Assembly (NCBI GenBank): GCA_025936595.1
Contig: JAICTB010000133.1
Location: 1-6,243, forward strand
DNA from: Thermoleophilia bacterium
GTDB taxonomy: Bacteria > Actinomycetota > Thermoleophilia > Gaiellales > Gaiellaceae
DNA length: 6,243 nucleotides
Reading direction: 5' to 3'
Under the pieces are notes generated by a model. It was not told where the DNA came from and searched no databases. It saw nothing but the letters and a program-made list of their open reading frames with translations. This document shows positions 5,249 through 6,243 of this stretch, piece after piece. A program made the position numbers and the translations under genes. Numbering within the stretch: position 1 is the first letter of the stretch; every line of letters begins with the position of its first letter.

Positions 5249-6084
5249 GATTGCACCTCCGTCGTGTGTTCGGCGGGCGCGGGGGCCCGCGTGATGTGGA
5301 TGTCGCCGCTGACGGTTTTCGCCCTGATCTCGACGAGCGGCCCGTCGCCGGCGGGAGCGTCGCCCGAGACCTCGAGATCGGAGCTCGTGTCGCCGCTCAG
5401 CGTGTTGCAGTCGAGGAAGACCTTCGAGCCGCGCCGCACGCCGATCGTCACGTCGCCGGACACCGACTGCGCAGACACGTTGCCGCGCATGACGGCGCGG
5501 ACGTCCTGGTCTCCGCTCACCGTATTCGTGTTCAGATTGTCGTACGCCTCTTCGACGGTGACGTCGCCCGAGACGCTGCCGACGCTCGCCGGGCCGCGCG
5601 CCACCTCGACCGTCACATCGCCCGATGCCGACTGGATGTTGACGCCGCCGCTGACCTCGCCCGCCTGCACGTCGCCGCTCGCGGTCTTCACGTTGATGCT
5701 GCCGTCGACCCGCTCGACGTTCGTGTCGCCCGACGCGGTGGCGAACGAGAGACCGCCGAGGGTGCCGCTCGCGGAGAGGTCGGCCGACTTGGTCTTCGCA
5801 GAGACGCTCGACCCCTGCGGGCAGCGCACGGTGCAGCTCACGCCCTGCCGGCCGAAGCCGAAGGAGAAGCCGCGCTTCTGCGACAGGATCACGTTCACCT
5901 GCGGCCGGGAGGAGCTGTCGCGCAGCTCGACGCGGGCCTCGTCGACGAGCCGCTGAGACTCGTCGTCGTGGGCGACCAGGTCGATCTCGACGCGCCCATC
6001 GAGCGACGGGTCGATCGAGATCGCGCCGGAGGGAAGCCGGATCTCGAGCTCGACCGGCCCGCTCACCTCGAATGACTTCTGCAT
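5245..6084 (-). CDS. DUF4097 family beta-strand repeat protein
   Basis: 279 aa from ATG 6084, chosen because AGGAGG (6091-6096) lies 6 nt upstream; an in-frame ATG at 6171 would run back over the preceding gene. There is no signal peptide or membrane segment. Residues 1-95 form an N-terminal beta domain (MQKSFEVSGPVELEIRLPSG, FSFGFGR, CTVRCPQG with Cys84 and Cys88). From ~100 to 265 the chain is a ladder of SGD-centred beta strands, with SGD at 118, 136, 154, 172, 190, 209, 230, 240 and 259, at an exact 18-residue spacing for the first five, plus one degenerate SGG at 145. This is the DUF4097 pattern, expected to build a repetitive beta fold such as a beta-helix. The last 15 residues (RAPAPAEHTTEVQS) look disordered. 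Function is unknown; in actinobacteria DUF4097 genes often sit next to a small ribbon-helix-helix or HicB-like regulator, as here. The stop overlaps the start of the 49-aa gene. Confidence 0.9.
   Translation of the reverse strand: MQKSFEVSGPVELEIRLPSGAISIDPSLDGRVEIDLVAHDDESQRLVDEARVELRDSSSRPQVNVILSQKRGFSFGFGRQGVSCTVRCPQGSSVSAKTKSADLSASGTLGGLSFATASGDTNVERVDGSINVKTASGDVQAGEVSGGVNIQSASGDVTVEVARGPASVGSVSGDVTVEEAYDNLNTNTVSGDQDVRAVMRGNVSAQSVSGDVTIGVRRGSKVFLDCNTLSGDTSSDLEVSGDAPAGDGPLVEIRAKTVSGDIHITRAPAPAEHTTEVQS
5255..5260 (-). promoter_or_regulatory. Shine-Dalgarno of the 49-aa gene
   Basis: GGAGGT on the minus strand, 6 nt before ATG 5248, inside the last codons of the DUF4097 gene. This near-perfect anti-16S match is the main support for translation of the small gene. 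Confidence 0.75.
5293..5763 (-). repeat. intragenic 54-bp-period coding repeat (SGD ladder)
   Basis: Serine-Gly-Asp codons (mostly TCG GGC GAC or close variants) recur every 54 bp through the DUF4097 gene, from 5731-5733 leftward. Spacing drifts to 57, 63, 30 and 57 bp at the distal end. Flanking DNA is diverged between units, so this is an old protein-level repeat rather than a recent tandem duplication. Confidence 0.8.
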
Positions 6085-6090
6085 CTCAAT

Positions 6091-6096
6091 CCTCCT
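6091..6096 (-). promoter_or_regulatory. Shine-Dalgarno of the DUF4097 gene, overlapping the upstream stop codon
   Basis: AGGAGG on the minus strand; its A and G share bases with the TAG stop (6095-6097) of the upstream regulator. Ribosomes ending the regulator would sit on the start region of the next gene, which favours coupled translation. Confidence 0.85.
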
Positions 6097-6243
6097 AACT
6101 CCGGGCGTAGCCGGAGAGGCGCTTGCCGCTGACGTGGACGGGCCGTGACTCGGTCGCACGTGCGATCGCACGGACGAGCCAGGCGTTCGTGGAGATGCCC
6201 TCGCGCGCGGCGGCCTGCTCGACCGTCGTCTTGAGGGACTCGG
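6095..6243 (-). CDS. ribbon-helix-helix (HicB/Arc-like) regulator, C-terminal part only
   Basis: The reading frame enters from the right edge and ends at TAG (6095-6097); 48 whole codons are visible and the start lies outside the window. The visible sequence, ESLKTTVEQAAAREGIST then NAWLVRAIARA, has the two-helix pattern of the ribbon-helix-helix fold: LK-x3-EQAAAREG for the first helix and STNAWLVRAIARA for the second. This is followed by a short tail that ends GKRLSGYARS, a pattern I associate with small HicB-antitoxin-like regulators encoded next to DUF4097 genes in actinobacteria. The DNA-contacting beta strand would be in the missing N-terminal part. It is the first visible gene of the leftward operon. 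It probably acts as a DNA-binding dimer and could autoregulate the operon, but the promoter is not in the window. No toxin gene is seen beside it, so a true toxin-antitoxin role is unsupported. Confidence 0.75.
   Translation of the reverse strand, partial: ESLKTTVEQAAAREGISTNAWLVRAIARATESRPVHVSGKRLSGYARS

Noticed and set aside
5293..5763. Possible CRISPR-like or recent tandem repeat at 54-bp period
   Set aside because: The repeated units are only short SGD codons in an intact reading frame with diverged sequence between; there are no conserved direct repeats of 20 bp or more.
5090..5956. Rightward open frames of 270-290 codons over the DUF4097 gene
   Set aside because: They are antisense to the SGD-repeat gene, have low-complexity Ser/Thr/Pro or Arg/Ala-rich products, and no ribosome site. 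The 54-bp coding repeat produces their regularity.
6095..6243. A toxin-antitoxin module at the right edge
   Set aside because: The fragment resembles HicB-like ribbon-helix-helix proteins, but the adjacent genes (DUF4097 and the 49-aa protein) have no toxin motifs, so only a regulator is supported.

Overview
This is a very GC-rich window (my impression is about 70% G+C, with G/C-ending codons throughout). The gene content suggests a chromosomal piece of an actinomycetote, possibly of the Thermoleophilia type (Gaiellales/Solirubrobacterales-like). The lineage is an inference from base composition and families: cyclase-STAND ATPase proteins, secreted 'Lipoprotein_15' repeats, and ribbon-helix-helix plus DUF4097 pairs. 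I see no insertion sequence, phage gene, integrase, CRISPR array or rRNA.

Layout, left to right. (1) A complete tRNA-Lys(CTT) at 67-139 on +, with no encoded CCA. (2) A large leftward gene, 262-3252, encodes a class III nucleotide cyclase domain fused to a STAND-type AAA ATPase and a TPR-like C-terminal half. All six catalytic positions of the cyclase are present. (3) A 276-bp divergent gap (3253-3528) holds an AT-rich, operator-like 16-bp near-palindrome at 3417-3432. (4) A tight rightward cluster, 3529-5085, encodes an exported protein with Lipoprotein_15-type repeats, an exported cupredoxin whose TTG start overlaps the previous stop, and a conserved protein of unknown function with an Ada-like Cys-x2-Cys motif. 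Two strong adjacent inverted repeats (4099-4125 and 4127-4181) sit in the 5' end of the cupredoxin gene. (5) A leftward operon comes in from the right edge: the C-terminal end of a probable ribbon-helix-helix regulator (6095-6243, partial), a DUF4097 beta-repeat protein (5245-6084), and a 49-residue small protein (5099-5248) easily missed because of its size. The junctions are very tight. The regulator's stop overlaps the Shine-Dalgarno sequence of the DUF4097 gene, and the DUF4097 stop overlaps the small gene's start as ATGA.

The rightward cluster and leftward operon converge with only 13 bases between stop codons. The only strong hairpin nearby is a perfect 13-bp stem (4987-5017) inside the end of the rightward gene. 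It is well placed to terminate the leftward operon.

How the genes may work together: the two exported proteins of the rightward cluster look like an envelope redox or metal pair, since both families are linked to extracytoplasmic redox chemistry. The leftward operon looks like a regulator plus scaffold-like repeat protein plus small partner. Its function is unknown. The cyclase-ATPase is probably a cytoplasmic signalling protein of its own, divergent from the exported pair. None of the genes shows an obvious frameshift or transfer signature.
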